From NCBI RefSeq assembly GCF_900110115.1, contig NZ_FOCM01000001.1, forward strand, positions 248,001-312,000: DNA of 64,000 bases. Direction: 5' to 3'. Source of the DNA: Palleronia pelagia. Lineage in GTDB: Bacteria > Pseudomonadota > Alphaproteobacteria > Rhodobacterales > Rhodobacteraceae. The notes beneath the pieces are model-generated. The model had not been told where the DNA came from. It ran no database searches and saw nothing but the letters and a program-made list of their open reading frames with translations. The translations under genes were made by a program, and so were the position numbers. Of the stretch, positions 55,256 to 63,491 are shown piece by piece (the first letter of the stretch is position 1; the number at the start of each line of letters is the position of its first letter).

Positions 55256-55374
55256 TTTTCGTCCTATCACTCCGAGATACTTATCGGATCGTTAGGACAT
55301 GTTTTTCCACTTTCCAAGAGAAATCGTCCCGCGACGTCAAGCGAGGCGCGAAGTCGCCGATAATTACGCGAATT

Positions 55375-57333
55375 TCATTCCGCCGCTATCCTATCTGGAT
55401 CGGCCAAAGTCACGATATCCGTCATGATTGTATTCATTCGGAAATCTTTCGGCGTATAGACCCGCGCCACTCCGGCGGCCAGAAGGGTCTGGGCGTCGAC
55501 ATCGGGAATGATTCCCCCCACCACGATAGGAATTTCCCGGTGTCCCGACTGCTGCATCAGCCGCAGGATCTCGGTGACCAATGGCACATGGCTGCCCGAC
55601 AGGATCGAAAGGCCAAGGACGTGGGGCCGTTCCTCGTCCACGCGGGCGACGATTTCGGCAGGGGTCAGGCGGATCCCTTCATAGCTGATCGCCATGCCGC
55701 AATCGCGGGCGCGGGCGGCGATCTGCTCGGCGCCGTTGGAGTGGCCGTCGAGGCCGGGCTTGCCCATCATGAATTTCAGGCGCTGGCCCAGCCGCGTCGA
55801 TACCATGTCGACGCGCGCGCGGATATCGTCGAGGTTCTGCACCCGGTTAGAGGGTGCGGCCGACACGCCGGTTGGCCCGCGATACTGGCCGAAGGCCGCG
55901 CGCACCATGTCGCCCCATTCGCCGGTCGTGGCGCCCGCCTTGGCGGCGGCGATCGACGGCGGCATGATGTTCGTGCCTTCGCGCGCGGCACGACGAAGAC
56001 CCTCCAACGCGGCCCGCACGGCGTCCTCATTCCGTGACGCGCGCCAGGCGGTCAGGCGCGCGATCTGGTCGGCCTCGGCGTCCTTGTCGGCGACCATGAT
56101 CGCGTCGGGACCCGAAGTCAGCGGCGATGGCTCGCCCGTCTCATAGCGGTTCACGCCGATCACGGTCGTCTCGCCGCCCTCGATGCCGGCGATCCGCTCG
56201 GCGTTCGATTCCACCAGCCGCGACTTCATGTAGTCGATAGCGCCCACCGCGCCGCCCATGGAGTCGATGGTCGAAAGCTCGGCGCGGGCGCCGTCCTTCA
56301 GCTCGGCCACCTTGTGCTCGACGGCCGGGTTGCCGTCGAACAGGTCGTCGTATTCCAGAAGGTCGGTCTCGAACGCCATGATCTGCTGCATCCGCAGGGA
56401 CCATTGCTGGTCCCAGGGGCGGGGCAGGCCCAAAGCCTCGTTCCAGGCGGGCAGCTGCACGGCGCGGGCGCGGGCCTTCTTCGAAAGCGTGACGGCCAGC
56501 ATCTCGATCAGGATGCGGTAGACGTTGTTCTCGGGCTGCTGCTCGGTCAGGCCAAGGCTGTTGACCTGCACGCCGTAGCGAAAGCGGCGGTAGCGCTCGT
56601 CCTCGACGCCGTAGCGGTCGCGGCAGATCTCGTCCCACAGGTCGGTGAAGGCCCGCATCTTGCACATCTCGGTCACGAACCGGATGCCCGCGTTCACGAA
56701 GAAGCTGATGCGCCCGACCATGGCCGGGAAATCCTCGGGGGCGACCTTGCCCTTGAGGTCGTCCAGCACCGCCGTGGCGGTGGCCAGCGCGAAGGCCAGT
56801 TCCTGCTCGGGCGTCGCGCCGGCCTCCTGCAGGTGATAGGAACACACGTTCATCGGGTTCCACTTCGGCAGGTGCTCGCGCGTATAGGCCGCGACATCGG
56901 TGATCATCCGCAGGGACGGCTGCGGCGGGCAAATATAGGTGCCCCGGCTCAGGTATTCCTTGATGATGTCGTTCTGCACGGTGCCCTGAAGCTGCGAGAC
57001 ATCGGCACCCTGTTCCTCTGCCACCGCGATGTAGAGCGCCAGAAGCCAAGGCGCCGTTGCGTTGATGGTCATCGAGGTGTTCATCTGTTCCAGCGGGATC
57101 TGGTCGAACAGCGTGCGCATGTCGCCTAGATGCGCCACCGGCACGCCGACCTTGCCGACCTCGCCCGCCGACAGCTCGTGGTCGCTGTCGTATCCCGTCT
57201 GCGTGGGCAGGTCGAACGCCACGGAAAGACCGGTCTGTCCCTTCGCGAGATTGCCGCGATAAAGCGCGTTCGACGCGGCGGCGGTCGAGTGGCCGGCGTA
57301 GGTGCGGAAAAGCCAGGGCTTGTCTTTGGTCAT
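55375..57333 (-). CDS. ecm: Ethylmalonyl-CoA mutase (MeaA-type)
   Basis: This is a 652-residue B12-dependent mutase: an N-terminal TIM barrel (KPWLFRTYAGHSTAAASN, VAFDLPTQTGYDSDHE) and a C-terminal cobalamin domain with D-x-H-x-x-G in DGHSNGAEQ. It is about 60 residues shorter than methylmalonyl-CoA mutase and has the MeaA-type start, and it lies near ccr, so ethylmalonyl-CoA to methylsuccinyl-CoA is the expected reaction. Plain methylmalonyl-CoA mutase is a less likely alternative. It is divergent from the acyltransferase gene. Confidence 0.9.
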   Translation of the reverse strand: MTKDKPWLFRTYAGHSTAAASNALYRGNLAKGQTGLSVAFDLPTQTGYDSDHELSAGEVGKVGVPVAHLGDMRTLFDQIPLEQMNTSMTINATAPWLLALYIAVAEEQGADVSQLQGTVQNDIIKEYLSRGTYICPPQPSLRMITDVAAYTREHLPKWNPMNVCSYHLQEAGATPEQELAFALATATAVLDDLKGKVAPEDFPAMVGRISFFVNAGIRFVTEMCKMRAFTDLWDEICRDRYGVEDERYRRFRYGVQVNSLGLTEQQPENNVYRILIEMLAVTLSKKARARAVQLPAWNEALGLPRPWDQQWSLRMQQIMAFETDLLEYDDLFDGNPAVEHKVAELKDGARAELSTIDSMGGAVGAIDYMKSRLVESNAERIAGIEGGETTVIGVNRYETGEPSPLTSGPDAIMVADKDAEADQIARLTAWRASRNEDAVRAALEGLRRAAREGTNIMPPSIAAAKAGATTGEWGDMVRAAFGQYRGPTGVSAAPSNRVQNLDDIRARVDMVSTRLGQRLKFMMGKPGLDGHSNGAEQIAARARDCGMAISYEGIRLTPAEIVARVDEERPHVLGLSILSGSHVPLVTEILRLMQQSGHREIPIVVGGIIPDVDAQTLLAAGVARVYTPKDFRMNTIMTDIVTLADPDRIAAE

Positions 57334-57480
57334 GGCGCGGTCCTTGGCGTAATAATATTGCTTCGACAGGCTTTAGACGGAAATAAAATGCCGTTGTCAA
57401 CGGCAATGCCGCGCCGCGGCGGCACGGTCGCTGCACACGCCGCATTTACCAGGGCGCGCTTTGTTGCCATGGTCGCCGCC

Positions 57481-58881
57481 ATGTTCGGAACCATTACGCT
57501 TCCACTATGGCTGTTCTGGCTGATCCTGCTGTTCGCGGCGGTCACCTTCGCCAGCCATTTCTTCATTCCGCCGGTGCGCTGGTTCCTGCGCCGCCGGATG
57601 GAGCGGGCGGTGGCCGAGCTGAACAAGCGGCTCGAACGGCCGATCCAGCCGTTCAAGCTGGCCCGCCGGCACGACATGATCCAGCGGCTGATCTACGACC
57701 CGCAGGTGATCGCGGCGGTGGCCCACCACGCCCGCGAAACCGGCGTGCGCGAGGACGTGGCATTCTCCGAGGCCAAGCGATACGCGCGCGAGATCGTGCC
57801 CAGCTTTTCCGCCTCGGCCTATTTCACCTTCGCGATCCGCGCGGCGCGTTTCCTCAGCCGACAGCTGTTCCACGTCCGGCTGGTGCGGATCGACAACGAC
57901 GCGCTGGCCGGCATCGACCCCGAGGCCACGGTGGTCTTCGTGATGAATCACCGGTCGAACATGGATTACGTGCTGGTCACCTACCTTGCGGCCGAGCGCT
58001 CGGCGCTCAGCTACGCGGTGGGGGAATGGGCGCAGATCTGGCCGCTCAGCCGCCTTCTGCGGGCCATGGGCGCCTATTTCATCCGCCGCCGTTCGCGCAA
58101 CACGCTCTATCGCCGTGTTTTGGCGCGCTATGTCCAATTGGCGATCGAGAACGGCGTGACCCAGGCGATGTTTCCCGAGGGCGGCCTGAGCCTGGACGGT
58201 CGCGTGGGCGAGGCCAAGCTGGGACTGCTCAGCTACATCGTGCAGGGCGTGGACCTGTCGAAGCGGGATGTCGTCTTTATCCCGGTGTCCCTGAACTACG
58301 ACCGGGTGATCGAGGATCGCATCCTGATCGAGGCCGGGCGCACGGGCAATCGGCGCTTCCGCGGGTCGTTCCTCACCGGAACGGCCTTCGCGCTGCGCTG
58401 GCTGTGGCGGCGGGTGACGCTGCGAGCGCGGCGGTTCGGCTATGCCGCTGTCAGCTTCGGGCGCCCGGTGTCTCTGAAAGAGCTTCGGGCCAGCGACCGG
58501 GGCGAGGTCACGGCCGTGGCGACCCACCTGATGAACCGGATCCGCGAGAACGTGCCGATCCTTCCGGTGCCCATGGTGGCTGCCGCGCTGCTGGACGGAG
58601 CGCGGTCCCACGACGCGGTGCGCGACTGGATCTCGGGCCGGGTGCCGGCCTGGATCGACGCGGCCTATCCCGTACATCTGCGGCGTGGCAGCATCGAGCG
58701 CACCACCGATGCCGGCATCGACATGCTCAAGCTGCGCAGGCTGGTCGAGGAGCGTGAGGACGGCACGCTGGTCCTGTCCGAAAAGTCCGAAAGCGTCCTG
58801 CGGTTCTACGCGGCATCCGCACCCCTGATCGATGCTGCGCTGCAGGAGCCTGAGCCCGCCGAAACTGCCGTCGGGTCATAA
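57481..58881 (+). CDS. PlsB-like 1-acylglycerol-phosphate/glycerol-phosphate acyltransferase
   Basis: This is a 466-residue membrane-anchored acyltransferase: one N-terminal TM (LPLWLFWLILLFAAVTFA), catalytic motif I NHRSNMDYV, and motif III MFPEGGLS. It is smaller than E. coli PlsB and lacks its long N-terminal part. It acylates glycerol-3-phosphate or a lysophospholipid. ATG at 57481 is chosen; MVAAMFG at 57469 is possible. It sits between ecm and ccr, and ccr follows at about 100 bp. Confidence 0.82.
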   Translation: MFGTITLPLWLFWLILLFAAVTFASHFFIPPVRWFLRRRMERAVAELNKRLERPIQPFKLARRHDMIQRLIYDPQVIAAVAHHARETGVREDVAFSEAKRYAREIVPSFSASAYFTFAIRAARFLSRQLFHVRLVRIDNDALAGIDPEATVVFVMNHRSNMDYVLVTYLAAERSALSYAVGEWAQIWPLSRLLRAMGAYFIRRRSRNTLYRRVLARYVQLAIENGVTQAMFPEGGLSLDGRVGEAKLGLLSYIVQGVDLSKRDVVFIPVSLNYDRVIEDRILIEAGRTGNRRFRGSFLTGTAFALRWLWRRVTLRARRFGYAAVSFGRPVSLKELRASDRGEVTAVATHLMNRIRENVPILPVPMVAAALLDGARSHDAVRDWISGRVPAWIDAAYPVHLRRGSIERTTDAGIDMLKLRRLVEEREDGTLVLSEKSESVLRFYAASAPLIDAALQEPEPAETAVGS

Positions 58882-58984
58882 AATTTCAAAAACACCTTGG
58901 TGGTAGTTGCATTATTTCGGGTTTCCGCCTACTTCGTTCCGGGAATGCCGCTGCAGCGCGGCGACAACTGGAAGGAATCAGCGC

Positions 58985-60268
58985 ATGTCCGGGGATGTCG
59001 ACACCATGACGCGGCCGTCCGAGGCCAAATCTCTTTACGCCGTGGGCGAGATGCCCCCCCTGGGCCACGTGCCCGAGAAGATGCACGCCTGGGCCATCCG
59101 GCGCGACCGCCAGGGCGAGCCCGAGCAGGCGTTCCAGCTTGAAGTCGTGGACGTGCCCAAGCCCGACAGCCACGAGGTGCTGGTCCTCGTGATGGCCGCC
59201 GGGGTGAACTACAACGGGATCTGGGCCGGTCTCGGCATCCCGATCTCGATGTTCGACGTTCACAAGGCCGATTACCACATCGCCGGATCCGACGCCTCGG
59301 GCGTGGTCTGGGCCGTGGGGGACAAGGTCAAAACCTGGAAGGTGGGCGACGAGGTCGTCATTCACTGCAACCAGGACGACGGCGACGACGAGGAATGCAA
59401 CGGCGGCGATCCCATGTTCTCGCCCAGCCAGCGGATCTGGGGCTACGAAACGCCGGACGGCTCGTTCGCGCAATTCACCTGCGTGCAGGCCCAGCAGCTG
59501 ATGCCGCGGCCCAAGCACCTGACCTGGGAAGAGTCCGCCTGCTACACCCTGACGCTGGCCACCGCCTACCGGATGCTGTTCGGCCACCACCCGCACGAGC
59601 TGAAGCCCGGTCAGAACGTGCTGGTCTGGGGCGCCTCGGGCGGCCTCGGCTCCTACGCGATCCAGCTGATCAACACGGCGGGCGCCAACGCCATCGCGGT
59701 GATCTCGGAAGAGGACAAGCGCGAGTTCGTCATGGGGCTGGGCGCCAAGGGCGTCATCAACCGCAAGGATTTCGACTGCTGGGGGCAGCTGCCCAAGGTC
59801 GGCACCGACGAGTACAAGGCCTGGTTCGCCGAGGCGCGCAAGTTCGGCAAGGCGATCTGGGACATCACCGGCAAGGGTGTGAATGTCGACATGGTGTTCG
59901 AACACCCGGGCGAGGCGACCTTCCCGATCTCGACCTTCGTGGTCAAGCAGGGTGGCATGGTCGTCATATGCGCCGGCACCACGGGCTATAACCTGACCAT
60001 GGACGCGCGCTATGTCTGGATGCACCAGAAGCGCATCCAGGGCAGCCATTTCGCCCACCTCAAGCAGGCCGCGTCGGCCAACAAGCTGATGGTCGAGCGG
60101 CGACTGGATCCCTGCATGTCCGAGGTGTTCCCTTGGGCCGAGATCCCGGCCGCGCACACCAAGATGCGCAAGAACCAGCACAAGCCCGGCAATATGGCCG
60201 TTCTGGTGCAGGCGCCCAAGACCGGCCTGCGCACGATCGAGGACGTGATCGAAGCCGGCCCGACCTGA
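58985..60268 (+). CDS. ccr: Crotonyl-CoA carboxylase/reductase
   Basis: This is a 427-residue MDR-superfamily reductase: the NADPH site is GASGGLGSYAIQL, and the N-terminal part has NYNGIWAGLG and ADYHIAGSDASGV, which mark crotonyl-CoA carboxylase/reductase. It makes ethylmalonyl-CoA from crotonyl-CoA, CO2 and NADPH, the key step of the ethylmalonyl-CoA pathway for growth on acetate and C1 compounds. GGAAGGA upstream. A very strong hairpin (60280-60315) follows. Confidence 0.96.
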   Translation: MSGDVDTMTRPSEAKSLYAVGEMPPLGHVPEKMHAWAIRRDRQGEPEQAFQLEVVDVPKPDSHEVLVLVMAAGVNYNGIWAGLGIPISMFDVHKADYHIAGSDASGVVWAVGDKVKTWKVGDEVVIHCNQDDGDDEECNGGDPMFSPSQRIWGYETPDGSFAQFTCVQAQQLMPRPKHLTWEESACYTLTLATAYRMLFGHHPHELKPGQNVLVWGASGGLGSYAIQLINTAGANAIAVISEEDKREFVMGLGAKGVINRKDFDCWGQLPKVGTDEYKAWFAEARKFGKAIWDITGKGVNVDMVFEHPGEATFPISTFVVKQGGMVVICAGTTGYNLTMDARYVWMHQKRIQGSHFAHLKQAASANKLMVERRLDPCMSEVFPWAEIPAAHTKMRKNQHKPGNMAVLVQAPKTGLRTIEDVIEAGPT

Positions 60269-60279
60269 GTTCAAGTCCG

Positions 60280-60315
60280 CGGGCGGGAGCGGACGAAACG
60301 ATCCGCTCCCGCCCG
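60280..60315 (+). terminator. 14-bp hairpin after ccr
   Basis: Perfect arms CGGGCGGGAGCGGA and TCCGCTCCCGCCCG enclose an 8-nt loop, starting 11 bp after the ccr stop. No U tract follows, so it may act with Rho or stabilise the 3' end. Confidence 0.6.
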
Positions 60316-60391
60316 TGCGACTGCATTACGATGGGGCCATGCGCTCAGATCGCCGCTGGGCATCCCGCGCCTGCGCCATTATGAGGGGGCG

Positions 60392-61930
60392 ATGTCCGTT
60401 CCCGCCCACGTCCTCTCCCAAGATCAGCAGACCGCCCGCGACCGGGTGTCCGAGTTGCTGGCCGGTGCCGGCATCGACCTGGAGTCGGGCGGCACCCGCC
60501 CGCTAACCGAAGGCAAATCGGCGGTCATGGCGATCACCGGCAAGGCCGGGTCGGGCAAGACGCTGCTTCTGGCACAGCTCTACGCCGCGCTGAAGGGGGC
60601 CGGGGTCGACGTGATCTCGGGCGATTACGAGTCGCGGCGCCGCAAGGACCGGCGCACGCTTGCGATCCTCGCGCCGACCAACAAGGCCGCGTCGGTGCTG
60701 CGCACGCGCGGCGTGCCGGCCACAACGATCCACCGCATCCTTTATACCCCGGTCTACGATCCCGAATACGAGCGGATCGCCGAATGGCTGTCGGGGCAGG
60801 GCGACCGGCCCACGATCGAGGGGCTGGAGGAGGTCATGCTGGACCGGGCCCACGCGTTCTTCCAGCAGCACAACTCGATCCCCGGGGCGCTGGCCGCGGC
60901 GGGGCTGCGTGGATCGGACTTCATCACCGGCTGGAAACGCCGGGAAGAGCCGCTGGATATCGGCATGGTCGACGAGTCGTCGATGCTGGACAAGAAGCAG
61001 TTCGAGGACCTGCAGGAGATCTTTCCCACGCTGATCCTGTTCGGCGACCCGGCGCAGCTGGCCCCGGTGCAGCAGTCGGGCAGCATGGTCTTCGACGACC
61101 TGCCCGCGCCGCGCATCGCCAATCTCAACCGCGTGCACCGCCAGGACGCCGACAACCCGATCCTGGATCTCGCCCATGCGCTGGCCGATCCCGACCTGGG
61201 GTTCGAACAGTTCGAGCGCATGGTCGAGGACGCATCGCGCAAGGACGACCGCGTGGTCATGGGAAGCCGGGTCGAGGCGGCGCTGATGGCCCGCAGCCCC
61301 GTGCTGGTCTGGCGCAACGCCACGCGCATCCGCCTGATCCATGCCTTCCGCACCGCCTATTCCGCGCCGACCGACCAGCTTCTGCCGGGCGAGCCGCTGA
61401 TCTGCGACGGGATCGAGCTGCCGCTGAAGCACCGCAAGAAGCGCATCGACCTCGAAGCGCGGGGCCTCATCAAGGGCGCTCAGGTGATCTATCGCGGGGC
61501 CGGATCGCGGCCCGGCTTTTCCAAGCTGCACGTCGTGGGCGCGCCCGACCCGCAGGTGAACGTAGCCTCCATCGTGAAGATCGAGATGCCCGGCGAAGAC
61601 GAGCCGTTCATCCCCTTTGCCGCGCGCATGGGCGCGACCTTCCTGCACGGCGCGGCGGTGACGATCCACAAGGCGCAGGGGTCGCAATGGCCCGACGTGC
61701 AGGTCTTCGCCCCCGATCTCTATGCCGCCGCGCGCGTCGGGCGGATGGAGGCGGGCGTGCCCCTGTGGAAGCGGCTGGCCTATGTGGCGATCACCCGCGC
61801 CGAAGAGCGGCTGTTCTGGGTCATGCGCAACCGTCTCGGCCGCCCGACCGAGCCGCTGGGCATCGCCGACCTGAAAACGCCCGCTGCAGCCCTGGAGCTC
61901 GACGGCGAAGACGCGCCCGAGACGCCCTAA
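60392..61930 (+). CDS. RecD-like/Dda-like SF1 ATP-dependent DNA helicase
   Basis: This is a 512-residue SF1B helicase: Walker A GKAGSGKT (50-57), motif II VDESSML, motif III GDPAQLAPV, motif V TIHKAQGSQWP and motif VI VAITRAEERL. No RecB/RecC partner is next to it. Such stand-alone helicases are common in Rhodobacterales; they unwind DNA 5'-3' in repair or transfer. Cytoplasmic. Confidence 0.9.
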   Translation: MSVPAHVLSQDQQTARDRVSELLAGAGIDLESGGTRPLTEGKSAVMAITGKAGSGKTLLLAQLYAALKGAGVDVISGDYESRRRKDRRTLAILAPTNKAASVLRTRGVPATTIHRILYTPVYDPEYERIAEWLSGQGDRPTIEGLEEVMLDRAHAFFQQHNSIPGALAAAGLRGSDFITGWKRREEPLDIGMVDESSMLDKKQFEDLQEIFPTLILFGDPAQLAPVQQSGSMVFDDLPAPRIANLNRVHRQDADNPILDLAHALADPDLGFEQFERMVEDASRKDDRVVMGSRVEAALMARSPVLVWRNATRIRLIHAFRTAYSAPTDQLLPGEPLICDGIELPLKHRKKRIDLEARGLIKGAQVIYRGAGSRPGFSKLHVVGAPDPQVNVASIVKIEMPGEDEPFIPFAARMGATFLHGAAVTIHKAQGSQWPDVQVFAPDLYAAARVGRMEAGVPLWKRLAYVAITRAEERLFWVMRNRLGRPTEPLGIADLKTPAAALELDGEDAPETP

Positions 61931-62081
61931 ACCCGGGTTATAGGCCCGCTGCGAAGTGGCTTTCGGCACCGCTCTGCAACTGCGGTGCAATGGCGCCGTG
62001 CGCGATCAGAGCGCAGGTGATGGGGGGCCGGGACGCTGATCGTTCCGCGCCACAGCCACAAAGCATCGAAAGAGACACCCC

Positions 62082-62336
62082 ATGTTCACGAAAACCCTCA
62101 CCACCCTTCTTCTGGCCGGCACCATGGCCGGGGCGGCCTTCGCCAGCTCCGACGTCAAGTTGAGCGACGAAACGACCGCCCAGATCCGCCAGATCCTGAC
62201 CGAGCAAGGCTATGAGGTCGCGAAGATAAAGATCGAGGACGGCCTGTACGAGGCCTACGCCCGCAAGGACGGCCATAAATACGAGGTCTTCCTCGACGCC
62301 GATCTCGCGGTGGTCCGCACCGAGAACGACGACTGA
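62082..62336 (+). CDS. Small exported PepSY-domain protein
   Basis: This is an 84-residue protein with signal peptide (TLTTLLLAGTMAGAAFA) and one PepSY domain (LTEQGYEVAKIKIEDGLYEAYA...). PepSY proteins are periplasmic and often accompany cytochrome b561, as here. It is followed by a hairpin and the cytochrome gene. Confidence 0.85.
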   Translation: MFTKTLTTLLLAGTMAGAAFASSDVKLSDETTAQIRQILTEQGYEVAKIKIEDGLYEAYARKDGHKYEVFLDADLAVVRTENDD

Positions 62337-62342
62337 GAGCCA

Positions 62343-62368
62343 GGCCGCCGGGGTCCGCCCCGGCGGCC
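62343..62368 (+). terminator. 11-bp hairpin between PepSY and cytochrome b561 genes
   Basis: Perfect arms GGCCGCCGGGG and CCCCGGCGGCC with a TCCG loop. Only a weak T run follows. It likely reduces transcription into the next gene or protects the short upstream message. Confidence 0.6.
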
Positions 62369-62400
62369 AGCTTCATTTCGGTCAAATTGGAGACGACACC

Positions 62401-62925
62401 ATGAACCGTATTCAGGTCTGGGACCCGGCGGTCCGCGTCTTTCACTGGTCCGTTGTCCTCGCCTTTGCCGCCAACGCGCTGGTCATCGACGACGACAGCA
62501 AGCTGCATCAATGGGTGGGCTATTTTGTCGTGGGGCTGGTGTTGCTGCGCATCCTCTGGGGCTTCGTCGGCAGCCGCTACGCACGCTTCGCCAGCTTTCC
62601 GCCCAGCGTGTCCGGCGCGCGGCAGCAGGCGGCGGACATGCTGTCGGGGCGGCGCGACGCCCATGCGGGTCACACGCCGCTGGGCGCCTTGATGATCTAC
62701 AACCTGCTGCTGGCGCTGCTGGTGGTGGGCGTCTCGGGCTGGCTGATGACCACCGATGCCTTCTGGGGCGTCGAATGGCCCGAGGAGCTGCACGAGATCG
62801 CCGTGAGCTGGACCGAGATCTCGGTGCTGGTTCACATCCTGGCGGTGCTTTACGAAAGCCACCGCACGGGCGTGAACCTGCCGGGCGCCATGGTCCGGGG
62901 TTACAAGGACATGCCGCCGGGATAA
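62401..62925 (+). CDS. Cytochrome b561 family protein
   Basis: This is a 174-residue di-heme membrane cytochrome with four TM helices. Candidate heme His are in VFHWSV (15), LHQWVGY (36) and two in the C-terminal part (ELHEIAV, LVHILAVLYES). It moves electrons from the quinone pool to a periplasmic acceptor. It is between a PepSY gene and a membrane LuxR gene, 10 bp before the latter. Confidence 0.9.
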   Translation: MNRIQVWDPAVRVFHWSVVLAFAANALVIDDDSKLHQWVGYFVVGLVLLRILWGFVGSRYARFASFPPSVSGARQQAADMLSGRRDAHAGHTPLGALMIYNLLLALLVVGVSGWLMTTDAFWGVEWPEELHEIAVSWTEISVLVHILAVLYESHRTGVNLPGAMVRGYKDMPPG

Positions 62926-62935
62926 TCTGGCACCC

Positions 62936-63478
62936 ATGATCCGCCTTGTCCCCGACACGCGATTGCCGGCCGGTCTGACCGCCCTGATGGCGGTGCAGGC
63001 CGGCTGTGTCGTGTTCTTCCTCGGCGATCTGGTGGCAGACGCGCGCGCGCAGATGGGAACGGAAGGGGCCAGCTTTCACCTGAGCATCGAGGCGGTCGCC
63101 ACCTTTGCCCTGCTGGCGGCCATCGGTTTCGAGGCCCGGTATCTGCGCGACCTGATGCGCAGCAAGGCGCGGCTGGAGCGGAACCTGCAAATCGCCAGCG
63201 CCGCCGTGCACGAGGTGATCGAGGCGCATTTCACCCGCTGGAAGCTGTCACCGTCCGAGACGGACGTTGCGACCTTCCTGGTCAAGGGTTTCGAGATCGC
63301 GGAAATTGCCCGGATCCGCGGCTGCGCCGAGGGCACCGTCAAGGCGCATCTGAACGCGATCTACCGCAAGTCCGGCACCCAAAATCGCGGGCAGTTGCTG
63401 AGCCTTTTGATCGACAGCCTCATGGCGGGCCCGACCGATGGCGCGCCGCATATGAAAACTCACGTCGCCGCGCAGTAG
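62936..63478 (+). CDS. Membrane-bound LuxR-type transcriptional regulator
   Basis: This is a 180-residue protein with two N-terminal TM helices (about 13-33 and 48-67), a short linker and a LuxR-type helix-turn-helix (GFEIAEIARIRGCAEGTVKAHL, about 120-141). It would act from the membrane, like a one-component sensor. It starts 10 bp after the cytochrome b561 gene and is likely co-transcribed with it, so it may report on membrane redox state. Confidence 0.86.
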   Translation: MIRLVPDTRLPAGLTALMAVQAGCVVFFLGDLVADARAQMGTEGASFHLSIEAVATFALLAAIGFEARYLRDLMRSKARLERNLQIASAAVHEVIEAHFTRWKLSPSETDVATFLVKGFEIAEIARIRGCAEGTVKAHLNAIYRKSGTQNRGQLLSLLIDSLMAGPTDGAPHMKTHVAAQ

Positions 63479-63491
63479 CGGCCCATCGCCC

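Noticed and set aside
55375-57333. Methylmalonyl-CoA mutase large subunit
   Set aside because: The length and N-terminal sequence fit the MeaA/ethylmalonyl-CoA mutase type better, and ccr is nearby; substrate specificity was not proven.
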